From contig NC_087092.1 in assembly GCF_963855985.1 (NCBI RefSeq), positions 11,222,001 through 11,286,000 of the forward strand: DNA of 64,000 nucleotides, written 5' to 3'. Both the position numbers and the translations under genes were made by a program. The stretch comes from Ostrinia nubilalis (Eukaryota; Arthropoda; Insecta; Lepidoptera; Crambidae). Positions 1 to 11,185 of the stretch are shown here, piece by piece. The first letter of the stretch is position 1. The number at the start of each line of letters is the position of its first letter. The notes under the pieces are model-generated. The model did no database searches, was not told the DNA's origin, and saw nothing but the letters and a program-made list of their open reading frames with translations.

Positions 1-600
1 CTGAGACAAACCATCCAGTTAGGTAGGTCCAACTTTGAGAGAGACGTCGATCGTCGAATCCAGCTCGGCTGGGCAGCGTTCGAGAAGCTTCGCGATATTT
101 TCACGTCCGAAATACCGCAGTGTCTTAAGACAAAAGTCTGTGACCAGTGTGTGTTGCCAGTGATAGTATACGGATTTGAGATGTGGTCGCTTACTATGGG
201 CCTCATAAAAAGGCTCAAGGTCACCCAAAGGGCGATGGAGCGTGCTATGCCAAGCATAGTTTCCCTGCGTGCTCGAATCAGAAATGAGGAGATCCGTAGA
301 AAAACCAAAGTGACTGACATAACCCGCAGAATTGCTAAAATCAAGTGGCAGAGCTGCATATGGCCGATGGGGTAGAAAAATTCTCGAGTGGCGACCACGA
401 GCCTGAAGACGTAGTGTGGGCAGGCAGGCCCCTTACTAGATGGATCGACGATCTGGTAAAGGTCAGAAGAGGTGCCTGGATGCGGGCAGCGCAGGACCGA
501 TCGTTGTGGAAATCCTTGAGGAGACCTTTGTCCAGCCGTTGAACGACATTTGCCTGAAACAAACGGACGTTATGTCTTCGTCTAACATAGAAGATGTAAA
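1..600 (+). pseudogene. RTE-type non-LTR retrotransposon, 3' (C-terminal) fragment
   Basis: From the window edge the + strand reads as the end of a lepidopteran endonuclease/reverse-transcriptase polyprotein. It contains the post-RT stretch with LPVIVYG and EMWSLT, then an RxRIRNEEIRR-like block. After about 355 the reading moves between frames (GRKILEW, then MDRRSGKGQK, then DAGSAGP), so the copy is frameshifted and dead. The tail around 475-560, with a GCGGGCAGCGCAGGACCG-like segment, recurs at 25.4 kb and inverted at 48.6 kb, which confirms a repeat family. Its 5' part lies outside the window. Confidence 0.8.
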
Positions 601-1028
601 ACAAAATGAACAAGTAAAATTATCGAAAACGTCCAGACTTCTTTTACTAATTTTTAAAATTAGAAAACAAAACGCAACGTGTTCTTATCATTTAAAACTC
701 AGAGGCACACTGATGCTCAATTACTGCGCTGCCGTGTCCTTAAGTTGCAGTGCGTATTAGCCACGAAAATAGTGACAAGACAGCAATATCTCACTAACAC
801 GTTTCATACCTTGTTTATAACGACTAGTCTTAGATAATAAAACATAGAAACATTGCACATCACATATTAATAAACAACAAACATAAAATTAAAACTAAAT
901 TTCTTTTGTTGAGAACGCTAGGAATATTTCCGGGAGCGTTATCAGCGGCACATCAGTAACTCTGACTGAGCTGAGTGATCGACGCACGCAACAACGCTTA
1001 GAACACTTCATTCAACTTTTTGAACATA

Positions 1029-1610
1029 GCCGCATTATAGTTTAGGAATGTAGGTTAACGGCATTTAAGTCTTGTAAAAATGTAAAAAACACATAGATTG
1101 TTACATTTGGTTAGCCTTAATGGTGAATTTACTAGTGCAATTTTAATAAATAAATTCATGTAATACAAAGCTATAATGCCGTTATTGGACATTTGTTGCG
1201 TTTAAGTCTAATAATTTTACTTAACGGCGTTTTAGTCTTGAGGAGTCTATTAAAGCTTGGCATAGAGCAGCTAAGCAATATTGTCGTTAAAGTACCTTAA
1301 CGGCTGTATTGACTAGAAATTGTAAATAACGGCAATAAAGCTTTGTAATTTTTCTTAAATTTTTAATTCTAATAACAATTAAAGACGCTTAACCGCGTTT
1401 AAGCTAAGAAATGTAATGTAACTGCATTTTAGTTATGTAATCTTGCAGAGGCGTAGCAGTTAGCGGCTTTCTTATTTTTTTTATCTCAGGAACTAAACAA
1501 GATATAAAAATTTCGATAATAGTGCTAGATTAAGCATTTTTTTCTGATTCGGATGGTATTCAAAAGTCAAAATTGACCAATTGTGGGTTAACGGCATTAT
1601 AGTGATTGGA
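1029..1610. repeat. Iterated AACGGCATTTTAGTC-like motif array
   Basis: At least seven variants of a motif close to TTAACGGCATTTTAGTC occur at irregular spacing (near 1030, 1055, 1175 inverted, 1224, 1300, 1330, 1390, 1590). This looks like the subterminal repeats of a DNA transposon, but I see no clear terminal inverted repeats. Confidence 0.5.
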
Positions 1611-1802
1611 CGGCAGAAATATTTCTATGAGACGACGCAGCGACACCGCTCCGGCAACGCACCGCGCCGCAAGTTAACGCATCGTGTGCTTTGGGTCTAA
1701 GTGTAACTTTGGCTGCGTGGCCTCTCGAGAATCTTTTTCGCACGGCTCTTTCTTTTATCAATGGCTGAGTTGCTGTGCATCACCTTATTTTAACAGTCAC
1801 TA

Positions 1803-1875
1803 GGTGTTTTTCGTATGGAGTTTGACAGACTTTTGACGTTTGTTAAAGTTAAAGTAAGATGGTGCAACCCAGCCT
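1803..1875 (+). mobile_element. Truncated MITE (right half of the 'GGTGCAACCCAGCCT' family)
   Basis: The segment ending GTAAGATGGTGCAACCCAGCCT matches the right half of full copies at 56131-56250 and 60279-60398. The left terminus is missing or replaced. Confidence 0.7.
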
Positions 1876-2092
1876 AAGTATGACTGTAAAAATATGATTT
1901 GTTAAACTCGCCAAAGGCCACTCTACACTGAGTTAAAACTGAAGATTCAGCACAGAGAAGCCTACATTTCAGACCTTGTAAGAGTCACAAAAAATTTTAA
2001 TACCACGTAATAGAACTAAACTCTTGACTTGAATATGATACTGTAATTTAAAGGATGCTTAATAGTTTGTTTTAACATGCTAACTGTTCCAG

Positions 2093-5000
2093 GCTGCTGC
2101 TCCTGTCGCTCGTGCTGCGAGACAGCGGCTCCTTCGATTGCAGGGAGACATCGTACGCGCAGCTGTTCGTTGATGGATGCCTCATGATACAGGTACTTAC
2201 ACTTTATCCCTCAGAAAGAACAAGCATTCATAAGTGACACATACCTATATCTTATCTACTACTTAATTAGTAAGGAAATCTACTTACAATATTAAATTCT
2301 CACTACTACTGCTACTACAGGATTTGGCAACACACAAACACTTTTAAAAAAGTTAAAAAGATCCCGATGTTTGGATCCACGATTTTGGTTGCACGACCTT
2401 TTTTAAAAGTGTTGTGTTGCCAAATCCCGTACATAGTAAAGTGAGAATTTAGTAAAAATGCAACATGAAAGTTTTCAACATAACTGTTGACCTTAAACAT
2501 AAGTAAAAATAATTAATTGTGGATGTGAGCGAGCTAGACAATTCTTATCTCATATGGTGACCCCATAACCTAACGTATCTCGGAAACACATTAATCTTCT
2601 TAAAGAATAGAATGCTAATGTAAGTTATCCAAAGCTAGTGCTATGGAAGCTGTATTCTGTTAGCTTCTAAGATACTTACTTATTTGAATTATAAATCTCA
2701 TAGAACAGAAATTAGTCAAATATTTCTCAGCACCAGCCCATATTATATTGTCCCTAAGTGGTGGTGGATACTGAATAAAAGATTTGATTTGATTTGAATA
2801 AGTTAAATTAAGAGACTTTATTTGGTGCAGGTTGTGGAAATCCTGCTTCTGGTAGCCACTGCGGTACACTCCGCGCGAGGCTCTCTCACAAACGAAGAGC
2901 CCCGGAGATACGTCGGGCATCTACTGATTTGCAAGTATATTTGCCCCAATGTTTATAATATTAAAGGCTTTATTATTTGAGAATTTTATTATCTTTATTA
3001 TTTACCTATTAAAGTTAATAAGACTAGATAATGTACTAAGTACTGCATAGTTCGTTATAATTTAATCACTAGCCATGGAGTTGGAAGAGAGATAAACAAA
3101 AAACTTACAAATATTTTTTTCCTTTTGTTGATTTTATTAAATTGCTTTTCCTAATGATCATGAATGATTTCAGATTGTTCTTCCTGATAGTGGAGATGGG
3201 ATTACTCGTTATGGGTAATATTTGGGTAATAATTGGATCAGTCGATTGCCAAGTATCTGGGTTCACCAAGACGATTTTACAATGTAAGTAGTTTTTTTAA
3301 TAAGTTAATTCAAAACAGGTATGAAGCCAAAGTATTTTTCTTCTCTTTCTCTACATTTTTGTAGGTTCTTTACGGAATTTAAAGCAATCATGAAATTAAA
3401 TCTGTCACAAATGTTTGATACTTTGACTAAAGGATCAGGTATTCTTTAGTATGAAATAATAAGGCGTGCTTTTCTATCCTCTTCTTTTATTTCACTACGT
3501 CTTTCCTTATAAAACATTTATTTCAGGTATAGTCATACTGTCATGGATACCAATGGCTTTAATGGCACTGGCAGTGTACTTTGCCTACGACCCATTAGGG
3601 ACTCTGAAGTACGAAGATCTGCAGACCCCAGAAGAGAGGGACTACTACCATAAGAAGTTCACAGAAATATGGGAGAGCAGGCTTCGGTGGACGTTTTGGT
3701 ATTTTAAAGACAGCAAGATGAAGGAAGCAATCAGCGAAATGGCATGTGAGAGATATTATAATTAATACTTAGCCTAAGTTTACTCGTAAAACTTATCTAA
3801 TAAGGTCTAGCTATACTTTAGTAGGACAATCATATCACACTCAGCCACTTAGGTATGTAGCCACAATCAATTGATTGGTACATTGATTGATTTGTGGTTT
3901 ATGTCCATACTCCAACTTAAGCCAGATCACTCTAAAAGCGAGCAGCCTGTCTAGGCCGACCGCTGCAAGCTTCCGTAATAAAAAAGTCTATAAATTAAAG
4001 AATAAACTTTCTTTCCAGCGCTTCTAAGTATACTGTTCAGATCATCAGATCTGGTTCTCTACGACTTGATTGCCGGGTCCATACTTCTACGCGTCCGTCA
4101 GAAACGCGAGTCGAGGATCAAGAAAGCCACCCAGCCTGCTGATGCTGAGACAGTCACTGAAGAGAACGAGTATACCACAGATATGCGAAAGATCTGCGCC
4201 GACGTACCGGCCTGGATGACGGTAGAGGAGGCTCAGCATTACTTGAAGTATGCTACAGCGGCGTATGGCGGACTCTATGTGCTGTATAGATACTACTGTG
4301 CTGGGTTTTGCTTCCTACTTCCGTATTTGAGATGCTGTTGTTGGAGGTAAGTGTTTCTTTTTAATATTTTATGGACTTCTTAATCTAAAGTAGGTACATT
4401 AATAGTTCAACTTCGTAGTTAATTGTTACTAGAAGTAATAATGCTACGCAAATTATGTAAATAATTAATTAATTTCAAAAACAAATGATACTTTGTTAAG
4501 TTTAGCAGAAATTGGTTTGTTTATCATAAAACAAGAACTACTCGTAACATCTGCACACTATTTTATTAAATCGCTAACTGTACCTACCATTTCTATTTTA
4601 TTGAACCGTTTTGAATCAAATATTTGCAAACAACTAAAAGGTTGCGCTGTTATTTAGGTATCTTTCTATCGTTAATGTATGTAAATAGGACTGATGCTAC
4701 TTTTCCTTCCTCAACTTTAAAATTCCATTTGTGTGCAGGCCGCGACATGTCAAGGGTGACAACTGCTGCATGTGCAACTACGCAGGGCTCAAGTACATGT
4801 CCGATGTCGCCGACAAAGACTTCCTCTTCGTTTCCTTCGAGAACCACATATTTGAAGTAAGCTAATTGCCATATTTTACACTATATTAATAGCAGCTAAC
4901 TAACCAATAACAAGAAATTTTAATCCTACAACGAAAACATTTTCTCGTCCATCATCAAACTAATAACTCTAGTACACTACGCTATCACTGACTACAGTTA

Positions 5001-8000
5001 AATAACGGCGAAGAAGTTACGACTGCTACTAATATGCATCAAATAAATCGCACCTCCCGCAACAAGCACTTTTCAAAAGTATGCATCCTCAATTCCTCAC
5101 TTCCCACCAACATTGGTACCATTTGAAAGCCTAGTTCTAAACTTAATTTCATTAAAGGAAAGGTTTTTTCCCCAAAAATGTGTCTTTAGAAGGATCCAGA
5201 GTCACTTCTTCGAAAAATAGGTAGTTACGCTTGAGCCAACTTTTATGGCTATAAAACTGTTAAGTTGGGATTAATCGCTATCCATCTGTTAAAGAGGACA
5301 CGTGAGGTCATTATTTGGTTTTATAACCATAAAAATTGGTCTAATTGATCCCACAGGTGAGCCCAAAGTGAGGTCATTTTTCAAGTCACATTTATGGTAT
5401 ATGTTAATCATTTATTAAGAAATTAAATGTGTTTTGCTTTAATGATATTTATTGGGCTTTCAAATAACACCAATATTGTTGGAGCACCATGATTGTGTCA
5501 GAAGAAAATCTTTAAAGTTCGCGTCGCGGAAGGTGCGATTTATTTGATGTTGAGTATATTACCTACGTTTGTCATTTACGTAGCTACAAATACTACGTCG
5601 GGTACTAAAGAGTAGCTACAACTGCTACGTTACTACTCTACTAATTAGCTACGACTGCTACATGTAGCTACGACTGCTACATTTAGCTACGACTGCTACA
5701 TTTAGCTACGACTGCTAAATTTAGCTACGACTGCTACATTTAGCTACGACTGCTACATTTAGCTACGACTGCTGCGTACGACTACCTACTAATAAGTAGC
5801 TACGAACGACCACTGTTTTGACTACTACCGTGTAGCTACGATTGCTGCGTAAGCTAAGTAACACGGTTCCTTAATTTAATTTGCTAATTACAGCTGCTCT
5901 GTAAGATAAGTTTAGAGAAAAACTGTTGATTTTTGGTACTTCCGTTTTGTTTTCTGACGATAACATTGTTATATCAGGTGCCTTTCTACGTAATTGCTGA
6001 GCACGAACGTAGGTGCATCGTGGTGACCGTCCGAGGGTCCATTTCGATTCCTGACATGTTCACAGACTTAGCCGCCCCTGCGCATGCGTTTCAAGCCGAA
6101 GGTTGGTGGAATTTTCCTCTTCTCCTGTATGTTGTAGGAATTTAGTTTCGTATTTTCCATAATTACTTACCTACTAAGGATTACTAGCTAAGGATTTGAA
6201 ACGTTTGATAAATTAAATTTAATTCCAACACTATCTTTGACGTAGAATGAATTATCTTTTGTGTTTTAGGTCTACCAGAAGGTTCCCTGGCTCATAAAGG
6301 CATGGCATTGGGCACTGAGAAGACCCTAGAACGACTCGCACCAATTTTGGAAAGAGCGTTTGCTGAGTATCCCGACTATGAACTAGTGATAACAGGTAGG
6401 TAACGAATATTTAGGTATCATAACATCTTATCGTTGCATCTTCAAATTATTACGATAACAAGAAAAATGCCTGCCTTATTTACATAAGGAACGTGTAAAG
6501 TAACACAGACTTTAGAAAGTTAACAAGTATTTTAATAATATTTACCTACTTTTCAGGTCACAGTTTGGGAGCTGCAATATCTACTTTACTTGGTATCAAG
6601 TTAAAACCAAAATATCCCCATCTCAAAGTATTTGCATTTTCAACACCGTGTAAGTCTGTTTACCTTTTACTTGCCTATTCAAATTTAAATCTTAATTAGC
6701 ATACTAACTCCAGATGTTAACAAGCGACTACTAAAAATATCTTGTTACGACGTTGTTAACATAATATTATTATTGGAATCTGTTAAAAATATTTTTGACA
6801 AGCTGTACAATTTTTGTCATGTACTTAACTGCAATATGGGGTTTGACTGTTAAATAAGTACCTATAATCATGGAAAAATTATGATTTTTGTAAAATTAAT
6901 TACGTCAAAGCTAAAAGTACAAAGTCAGCGTCCTACGTCCAGGTGGACATCCTATGGCTGAAATGATGATGATGATAAGTAATGTGCTATCGGCAATAGT
7001 GTTAACTGCCCATTGCCGGACATGTCGTCTCGTTCAATCGCAAAGAATCACCAATTGATGAGAGCGAGAGCAAAAACGAAAATGGATAGTTTACACTGTG
7101 GCCGTGTGTACCTACTTACTCGTAGGACGGTCTAATGGCGTCGAGTTCGAAAACATTCCTATTTACTATGGACTACTTGTTATTTCAGATCAGGTCATTT
7201 AATCTATACTGCACAAACCTCTGTTATTTACCAGAGACAAATGGAGGATTTGGTCTACACTCTCCACATTGGCTAAACGGGTTGGGGAGGCTTCATGTGT
7301 TCATATGTCTCTTACGATATCCACGTGAATTCCAGATTCTAAGGCCCAGAACAGACGGTGAAACACAACTGCAACGAAACTGTAACTGCTAGTTACTTTT
7401 GAGTTGCATCTAAGTGTCTGCCATAGCGTCCGTTGAGAGACCACACATGACGCGACCAGTTTGAAACTTTCAGTTTCAGTTTCATTCATAAGAATCATCA
7501 GAAAGTTGCAGTTTCGTTGCAGTTGCGTTTCACCGTCTGTTCGGGGCCTAAAATAACCAGATCCAGTTCGTTTGACGTGGAGTCATCATAATTTATTTGT
7601 CCTTTTGCAGCGGGCTTACTAAGTCGTGATGCTGCACGGTACACCGAGGGTTTCGTTATGACGGTAGGCGTCGGTGATGACCTGGTGATGAGGATCAGTC
7701 TCAAGAGCGCGCAGATGTTCCGCGACCGGCTTTTAGAGACCATGCACGCTACCAACTTACCTAAGGTAACTTTAGTGATAGAAAGAGAAAGAGAAAAATA
7801 TTGTTTATTTAATTTAAGATAGTTCATTATTCGCAAACCTCTTAGGCCCAAACTCGAGTATGAATGTATACTCAAGATTAGATTCAAGGCTGTGTGAGCT
7901 AATTTCAATATTTGAATTATTTGTAGGTATCTTTGAATAAGACTCAAAGTGTAAAGTAATATTTGAGAGAGTCGCATGAGCTATGAAGTTTTACCAACTT

Positions 8001-9461
8001 TCATAAAAATCTTCTCTATGTATAGTTTTTCCTTTATCTAAATTAAAGTCAAAGATTTGCTTACAAAAATACCGTTAGAGTACGTTTTAACGCCCGTATT
8101 CACAAACATTACTACGAGTAGGTATAAGCAGAGCTCTATTCAACGCTGTGCGTTCGATTTGCTGCTTCATTTAAGCAAGCACGTTTGTGAATACGGGCGT
8201 AAGTCCTCCTTTCTGACATCTAAGTACTGCAGTATTCTCAAAATGGTAACATTTTAGGACTCCATCAACACTTTTTCTTAACATTTTTCTTGTCTTTTCA
8301 GTACCGGATATTGCTGAAAGGACTGCGCTATATGTTCTTCACGATACCTGAGACGGATCTGAACACTGTCTTCAGTGCACCGACGGATGACATCGAGGCG
8401 AACTTAATCGGTCCAACTAGATTAGTGAGAAGTGTTTCATACGTAAGTAAATTATAACTTATTTTATTGACAAAAAGCCAAAAAATAAGACATAGATCGT
8501 GCCATCCACGAAGACGCGCCCTAGGTACCAATTTTGGTCGAGGGAAGCGCGGGGTGCGGGGAGTTTGATACGAGCAATTCGAGCGTCTTTATTGCAATGT
8601 GCGAACACTCAAACATTAGCGGAAGAATGGTGGGGCGAGTCTTCGTGGATGACACGAACTATACCTTTCTATATTTAGCATATCATAGCCAAACATTCAC
8701 TCAAATGTTTGTATTACATTACAGGACATAGAACGAATGTACATCGCGGGACGCATTCTTCACATTGTGCCTCACAAACCAGCCGGTATAGACAGGTAAG
8801 GTCGTTTGAAACTGTATACATAATTAACTTATCGAAACCATATGCGCGTTGAGGCACAGAATAATAATAAGAATCTACTTAGTTTAGGTAGTAGGTATTG
8901 AATATTCATTAAATAAAACTAATCGCAAAAACTCAATAATTTGCAATAAGTCACTCTTATCATGATTTGTGGACTTTGTGGTTATTATAATTATTACAAT
9001 AATATTCAATGTCAATGTCTTTTGCCATGACGAAGTCCTGAATTAAGTTATTAATCCCAACACAAATGTTCTAGGATATGAGTCATGTCTGTTTGCAATT
9101 TATTTACAAAGTGATAGTGAAATAAACAATATGATGCCATCAGAAATCAAAGTCTAACAATTAATCTTTTACAATTACTTTTAATATGACCTCATACATG
9201 TAAAAATTCCTATCTACCCTTTTACGCAGTCAATTGAATTAACTGATTATTAAACAAAGGGCCTTGTAATAAAGACTGTTTTTCAATATCTTTTACAGAA
9301 GTGCCCTGGACCGTGAGCCAAAGTACAAACTCCGGTGGGCAAACGCCGAAGACTTCGCGGAACTAGTGGTAACACCGAGCATGCTAGTCGACCACATGCC
9401 CGAGAACGTTCTGGAGCCCTTGCAATCGATTTGTAGCGCCAGATTAAATAATATTATGTAG
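2093..9461 (+). CDS. DAGLB: sn-1-specific diacylglycerol lipase, beta type (5'-incomplete)
   Basis: Hydrolyses diacylglycerol to 2-arachidonoylglycerol-type monoacylglycerols at membranes. Thirteen exons join in phase: 2093-2192, 2831-2934, 3174-3283, 3527-3745, 4019-4346, 4739-4856, 5978-6101, 6270-6395, 6557-6649, 7611-7765, 8302-8442, 8725-8795, 9299-9461 (stop TAG). They give 616 residues, against about 670 for human DAGLB; the first exon is missing. Exons 1-4 encode four hydrophobic helices, the N-terminal membrane domain of the family. The class-3 lipase core follows, with VTVRGS, then the nucleophile elbow GHSLGAA (Ser at visible residue 412) and a GDDLV segment carrying the likely catalytic Asp. 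The C-terminus has the DAGL-typical LVDHMPENVLEPL block. The last exon lacks the long tail of DAGL-alpha, which favours beta. Function is from family knowledge; the beta assignment is fairly sure. Confidence 0.93.
2295..2450. mobile_element. Palindromic MITE in lipase intron 1
   Basis: GGATTTGGCAACACACAAACAC at the left is mirrored by GTGTTGTGTTGCCAAATCCC at the right. Shorter outer inverted repeats (AAATTCTCAC / GTGAGAATTT) extend the hairpin. Confidence 0.7.
5037..5549. mobile_element. 513-bp MITE in lipase intron 6
   Basis: The ends CATCAAATAAATCGCACCT and AGGTGCGATTTATTTGATG are exact inverted repeats. The interior is AT-rich and without an ORF. The flanking DNA on both sides contains TACGACTGCTAC-type motifs, so it seems to have landed next to or in the minisatellite. 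Confidence 0.75.
5647..5779. repeat. 19-bp minisatellite, seven tandem units
   Basis: Unit AGCTACGACTGCTACATTT. Seven head-to-tail copies run without gaps; the first and last are divergent. Single degenerate units (TAGCTACGA...) lie on both sides (about 5015 and 5575-5850). Confidence 0.9.
7340..7551. mobile_element. 212-bp palindromic MITE in lipase intron 9
   Basis: Imperfect terminal inverted repeats of about 40 bp: left TAAGGCCCAGAACAGACGG and on through CAACTGCAACGAAACTG, right CAGTTTCGTTGCAGTTGCG through CCGTCTGTTCGGGGCCTA. No coding capacity. Confidence 0.8.
8090..8200. mobile_element. MITE, 'ACGCCCGTATTCACAAAC' family, copy 1
   Basis: Begins ACGCCCGTATTCACAAAC and ends with its reverse complement GTTTGTGAATACGGGCGT; 111 bp. 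A diverged copy is at 12639-12762. Confidence 0.85.
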
Positions 9462-10533
9462 ATAAGCGTAATCAAGTATTGTTACAGTTCTCGCCAGTGA
9501 TTGGCGATATTGTAAATAACAAACACTGAAGATTTTTTTTTTCATTGTGGTGGCAATTTAAGTCGGCCATATTTATTTGCAATATTGCTATCTTATATTG
9601 GCGTGAACGTTCTGATACGTTCTGATCTTAACAGTTCAGATGAAGTAACAGCGGGGTACTCACTAAAAAGTTGTCCGTATTTTCGGATCTTGATACCTTT
9701 TTCTCAAAGCAAGTCAAGCAAGAGCGACTAACAACAAATTGGGAAATACGGAAACGACATAGCCCCGCAATTTTTACTGAAGTAGCATAGAAAGAGACGG
9801 AGTTTTAAAAACTTAAACTCTTAAAGCGTCTGTAACACAACAAACTTAATCTAGAGTTTATTCACTATTAAGTGCCTATGGTGTCTCACTCAATACGGAG
9901 AAACGATCTATTTGTTGAAAATGTATAAATATGTCCTAGATGAAAAACGTATGATGTGATATTTTTTTACAATGCAATAGAATGTAAGTGCAATAAGTGT
10001 TACATAATAATTATGTCGATTTAATTTTTTACTAGAAATAATAAACGGTGCAAAACTATTTGAGAAGATAGCATTTATAGATTATATTGAATTCCTAACA
10101 TATTTTTTACATGACAAGCATGATACAGCGGTAACTCATCAGAATGTTTCAACATTGTTGTTGTTAAACCTCATTTATTATAACTACAAAAAAACCACAT
10201 GTTTTACTTCGTATTCCTCCGACTGTACTTATGTACTACCTACTTAAAACCCTTGAATACCTACTTGACTAAAAGTGATTTATGATAAGTTAATGCATTG
10301 TTAAAAGTTTCACTTGCATGAAGTTCATTTACAATATACTCAATTATTTGTAAATAAATTATGTTGGTATATGAACATCCCAGTACAACTAAGCGTAATA
10401 TTTTTTGTTATTTATACGTATGCATACGTATTGTGTTTTATAAATAAGTATTTATTATTGTTAGCATTTTTTTCGTTTCAATTGCTTCCATTTACTTAAG
10501 TATGAGTGACTGAAGTGAATTTTTAAAAGTCTA
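9462..10533 (+). other. Probable 3' UTR of the lipase and intergenic DNA
   Basis: AT-rich, no ORF of note. AATAAA at 10040-10045 is a candidate polyadenylation signal for the lipase. Confidence 0.4.
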
Positions 10534-10642
10534 ATGCCCGTTTTCACCATCAATCCCTAACTTTTAAGTGACCCCTATGGTAACACATAACAGGATTTTT
10601 GTTTTCACTTAAAAAATAGGGATTGATGGTGAAAACGGGCAT
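10534..10642. mobile_element. MITE, 'GCCCGTTTTCACCATCAATCCC' family, copy 1
   Basis: A 109-bp near-perfect hairpin whose ends ATGCCCGTTTTCACC and GGTGAAAACGGGCAT match. The second copy is at 23187-23304. Confidence 0.85.
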
Positions 10643-10834
10643 AATTCTCATTGCTGAACGCAGGCATACCTACTTGGTAAATTGTATGTGTATTTCTTAT
10701 GTCATTGGAGAATAGTTGGTCCTTATATTCATTATTATATGTGAAACGTATATTTTTATTGATGTATGGACAACTTCTTACGATCCAGCACTCGAAATAA
10801 TAAAACATTATAAGAGAGAATATTAAAATGCATT

Positions 10835-10840
10835 TTTATT
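10835..10840 (-). terminator. Candidate polyadenylation signal (AATAAA) for SPG11
   Basis: On the minus strand AATAAA lies 346 nt after the spatacsin stop codon. It is the best-placed signal before the convergent lipase gene. Not confirmed by transcript data. Confidence 0.35.
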
Positions 10841-11185
10841 TATTTTAAAATAGAATACAAAAATATACTTATATCATCAGTCAATTTATAATATCACAGC
10901 AAAATATTAAACAGATTGAGTAATATCTTATTAATTTTAAATTAACGATTTGGATAACATTGGAAATTATAACGATATAAAAGCATTAATATAGTCTAAC
11001 AATATACATTTGGCGTAAGCTATATTGCGTATTTAACCCATTGAACGCCTGATTGCTTATATAGCTTACTACATGCGCAATATTACATAGTCGGTTATGG
11101 GTATGGCATGGGTTAATGTCCTATGCTAAATGAGTCGTTTTAAGAATGAGATCGTGACATCACTGTGTCAGCGTCGGGCCGAATA

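Larger units (their letters stand above)
601..2092. other. Non-coding DNA upstream of the first visible lipase exon
   Basis: I see no convincing exon here. The stretch holds an array of related short motifs (about 1029-1610, separate entry) and half of a MITE (1803-1875). The missing first coding exon of the downstream lipase, expected to encode about 45-55 residues before the first membrane helix, was not found here, so it probably lies upstream of the window. Confidence 0.6.

Noticed and set aside
5647..5779. CRISPR-like array
   Set aside because: Units are contiguous without spacers and the host is an insect; it is a minisatellite.
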